From positions 1 to 5,680 of the forward strand of contig CAMFKK010000185.1 of NCBI GenBank assembly GCA_945957225.1: a DNA stretch of 5,680 bases. Direction: 5' to 3'. Positions 5,405-5,680 of this stretch are shown piece after piece (the stretch's first letter is position 1; the number at the start of each line of letters is the position of its first letter). The translations under genes were made by a program, and so were the position numbers. Source of the stretch: an uncultured Sphingobacteriia bacterium (GTDB taxonomy: Bacteria > Bacteroidota > Bacteroidia > Chitinophagales > Chitinophagaceae). A model generated the notes under the pieces. That model did no database searches. It had not been told where the DNA came from and was given only the letters and a program-made list of their open reading frames with translations.

Positions 5405-5680
5405 ACCGCGTTTGTCATGCTAACATTGTTCACCTTGGCCCAAGGGTCAAAAACACCGGTAAGTGGCAAGTTAACCGATGCCCAATCAAAAGCACCTATT
5501 GCTGGTGCACAAGTTAAATTGGGTAGTGCCAACACCCTAACCGATGAAAATGGGAATTTTCAGTTTGCAAAATTACCCATTGGGTCTTATACCCTTTTGA
5601 TTAGTAGTCTGGGCTATAAAAACTATCAAAGCATTTTAACCATAGACAAAAAAGCTTTGAATTTGGCTATTGCTTTAACC
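5384..5680 (+). CDS. TonB-dependent receptor-type protein, N-terminal part (partial, runs off right edge)
   Basis: The 99 visible codons begin with a signal peptide, MKKFLGTTAFVMLTLFTLA, with likely cleavage before Gln20. There follows a CarboxypepD_reg-like beta-sandwich domain (about residues 25-99): VSGKLTDAQSKAPIAGAQVKL, then LTDENGNFQFAKLPIGSY and the SSLGYKNYQSI strand. In Bacteroidota this domain is the usual N-terminal extension of SusC/RagA-like and other TonB-dependent outer-membrane transporters. The plug and barrel lie beyond the window. The TPP riboswitch in its leader makes an outer-membrane receptor for thiamin or a precursor the best guess, like the riboswitch-controlled receptors (Omr1, OMPthi) described in Bacteroides. 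Other proteins, for example secreted peptidases or surface proteins, also carry this domain, so receptor identity rests partly on context. The ATG is preceded by an A-rich stretch instead of a Shine-Dalgarno sequence, as is common in the phylum. Confidence 0.8.
   Translation, partial: MKKFLGTTAFVMLTLFTLAQGSKTPVSGKLTDAQSKAPIAGAQVKLGSANTLTDENGNFQFAKLPIGSYTLLISSLGYKNYQSILTIDKKALNLAIALT

Noticed and set aside
5344..5535. Open frame of 63 codons on the minus strand
   Set aside because: It is antisense to the riboswitch leader and receptor start, with no supporting signals.

Overview
The window reads as chromosomal DNA of an AT-rich member of the Bacteroidota, plausibly Chitinophagaceae (the lineage below phylum is a guess from protein style only). 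Three things point there: promoter-like elements of the Bacteroidota type (TTG or TTTG, 19-20 nt, TAnnTTTG) before several transcription units; a DUF2807 'head GIN' protein; and a TonB-dependent-receptor-type N-terminus with a CarboxypepD_reg-like domain directly behind a TPP riboswitch. No mobile element, CRISPR array or phage gene was seen.

Layout. Positions 1-1388 (minus) hold the N-terminal 462 codons of the ATP-dependent protease Lon, which runs off the left edge just after Walker B. Positions 1389-1510 are its upstream region. A strong intrinsic terminator (1511-1539, minus) closes a one-gene unit at 1598-1783 (minus): a 61-residue probable lipoprotein whose mature part is almost entirely five 7-residue repeats, with a near-perfect promoter upstream. 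Next come der (1878-3191) and era (3214-4086), both minus, 22 bp apart with era first, so probably one operon. Upstream of era lie a hairpin terminator (4192-4213) and an initiator tRNA-fMet (4218-4289, minus) with its own promoter-like element. Further upstream is a secreted DUF2807 beta-repeat protein (4407-5138, minus). A divergent intergenic region (5139-5383) carries a plus-strand promoter and a TPP riboswitch leading into the partial receptor gene (5384 to the right edge).

How it fits together. The tRNA-fMet, era, der stretch groups translation initiation with two ribosome-assembly GTPases (Era for 30S, Der for 50S), although a terminator separates the tRNA from era. Lon is the general protein quality-control protease. 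The right end looks like a thiamin-starvation-responsive outer-membrane uptake gene. The clearest item for follow-up is the riboswitch and its possible expression platform, where two TTCCC and two GGGAA segments could pair in competing ways around the start codon. The second is the small repeat lipoprotein with an exact 21-bp tandem duplication. Most of the window is ordinary housekeeping content, and I found no convincing new multi-gene system.
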